From Fibrobacterota bacterium (GTDB lineage: Bacteria; Fibrobacterota; Chitinivibrionia; Chitinivibrionales; Chitinispirillaceae), in NCBI GenBank assembly GCA_023412475.1, contig JAEYNR010000083.1, forward strand, positions 1 to 14,755: a DNA stretch of 14,755 nucleotides, written 5' to 3'. A model generated the notes under the pieces. It saw only the letters and a program-made list of their open reading frames with translations, had not been told where the DNA came from and ran no database searches. Made by a program: the position numbers and the translations under genes. Below, piece by piece: positions 14,737 through 14,755 of the stretch; position 1 is the stretch's first letter; the number at the start of each line of letters is the position of its first letter.

Positions 14737-14755
14737 ATGCCGCAAATGGCTCGTA
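14737..14755 (+). CDS. Start of a rightward gene cut by the window end
   Basis: ATG 14737 opens the frame MPQMAR and runs off the window. GGGAGA lies 5 nt upstream, a good ribosome binding site. An alternative ATG at 14723 opens a different frame (MGESKCRKWLV), but has no purine-rich site before it on this strand. Six codons are too few to name a family. It is divergent from yicC. A GATAAT hexamer at 14667-14672 could be its -10 element, without a clear -35. Confidence 0.45.

Overview
The window comes from a Gram-negative (diderm) bacterium of moderate to low G+C content. It carries machinery for moving lipopolysaccharide (LptF/LptG) and phospholipid (MlaE/MlaF) between membranes, alongside core information-processing genes. 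A single-chain LptF-LptG fusion, a short RpoZ of the Bacteroidota/Fibrobacterota kind and MlaE-MlaF placed beside DnaB and RadA suggest the FCB superphylum, perhaps Fibrobacterota. That assignment is inference from gene style and order; no rRNA or other taxonomic marker is present.

Left part (1-1154): possibly the last codons of a rightward gene, a small hairpin, then about 540 bases with no convincing gene. A leftward gene follows for a stand-alone Lrp/AsnC-type ligand-binding (RAM) domain of 91 residues with its own promoter. It is divergent from the next operon.

Rightward operon (1155-5868): an 851-residue LptF-LptG fusion, a lone CheY-like receiver and a membrane-anchored GAF-GAF-GGDEF diguanylate cyclase. 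Both junctions are GTGA overlaps, so the three are probably translationally coupled. A sigma70-like promoter lies about 100 bases upstream. A weak hairpin with a T-run ends the operon where it meets the convergent gene.

Middle (5911-6586, leftward): an unrecognised exported or membrane protein whose signal-peptide start and main body are in different frames, so it looks frameshifted.

Right part (6783-14480, leftward): a compact housekeeping operon in transcription order yicC, rpoZ, coaBC, udg (family 4), dnaB, mlaE, mlaF, radA. Several junctions overlap (udg/dnaB by 17 nt; dnaB/mlaE and mlaF/radA by ATGA) and the others are 2 to 53 nt apart. It joins RNA turnover, transcription, CoA synthesis, uracil repair, replication, lipid transport and recombination. 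The usual yicC neighbour gmk and the usual mlaEF partner mlaD are absent here.

Right edge (14481-14755): a divergent intergenic region with a probable yicC promoter, three ACGGACT repeats spaced 27-28 bp, and the first codons of a rightward gene cut by the window end.

I see no CRISPR array, phage, defence island, tRNA or rRNA. The least ordinary items are the LptF-LptG fusion coupled to c-di-GMP signalling genes, the frameshifted gene, and the triple repeat.
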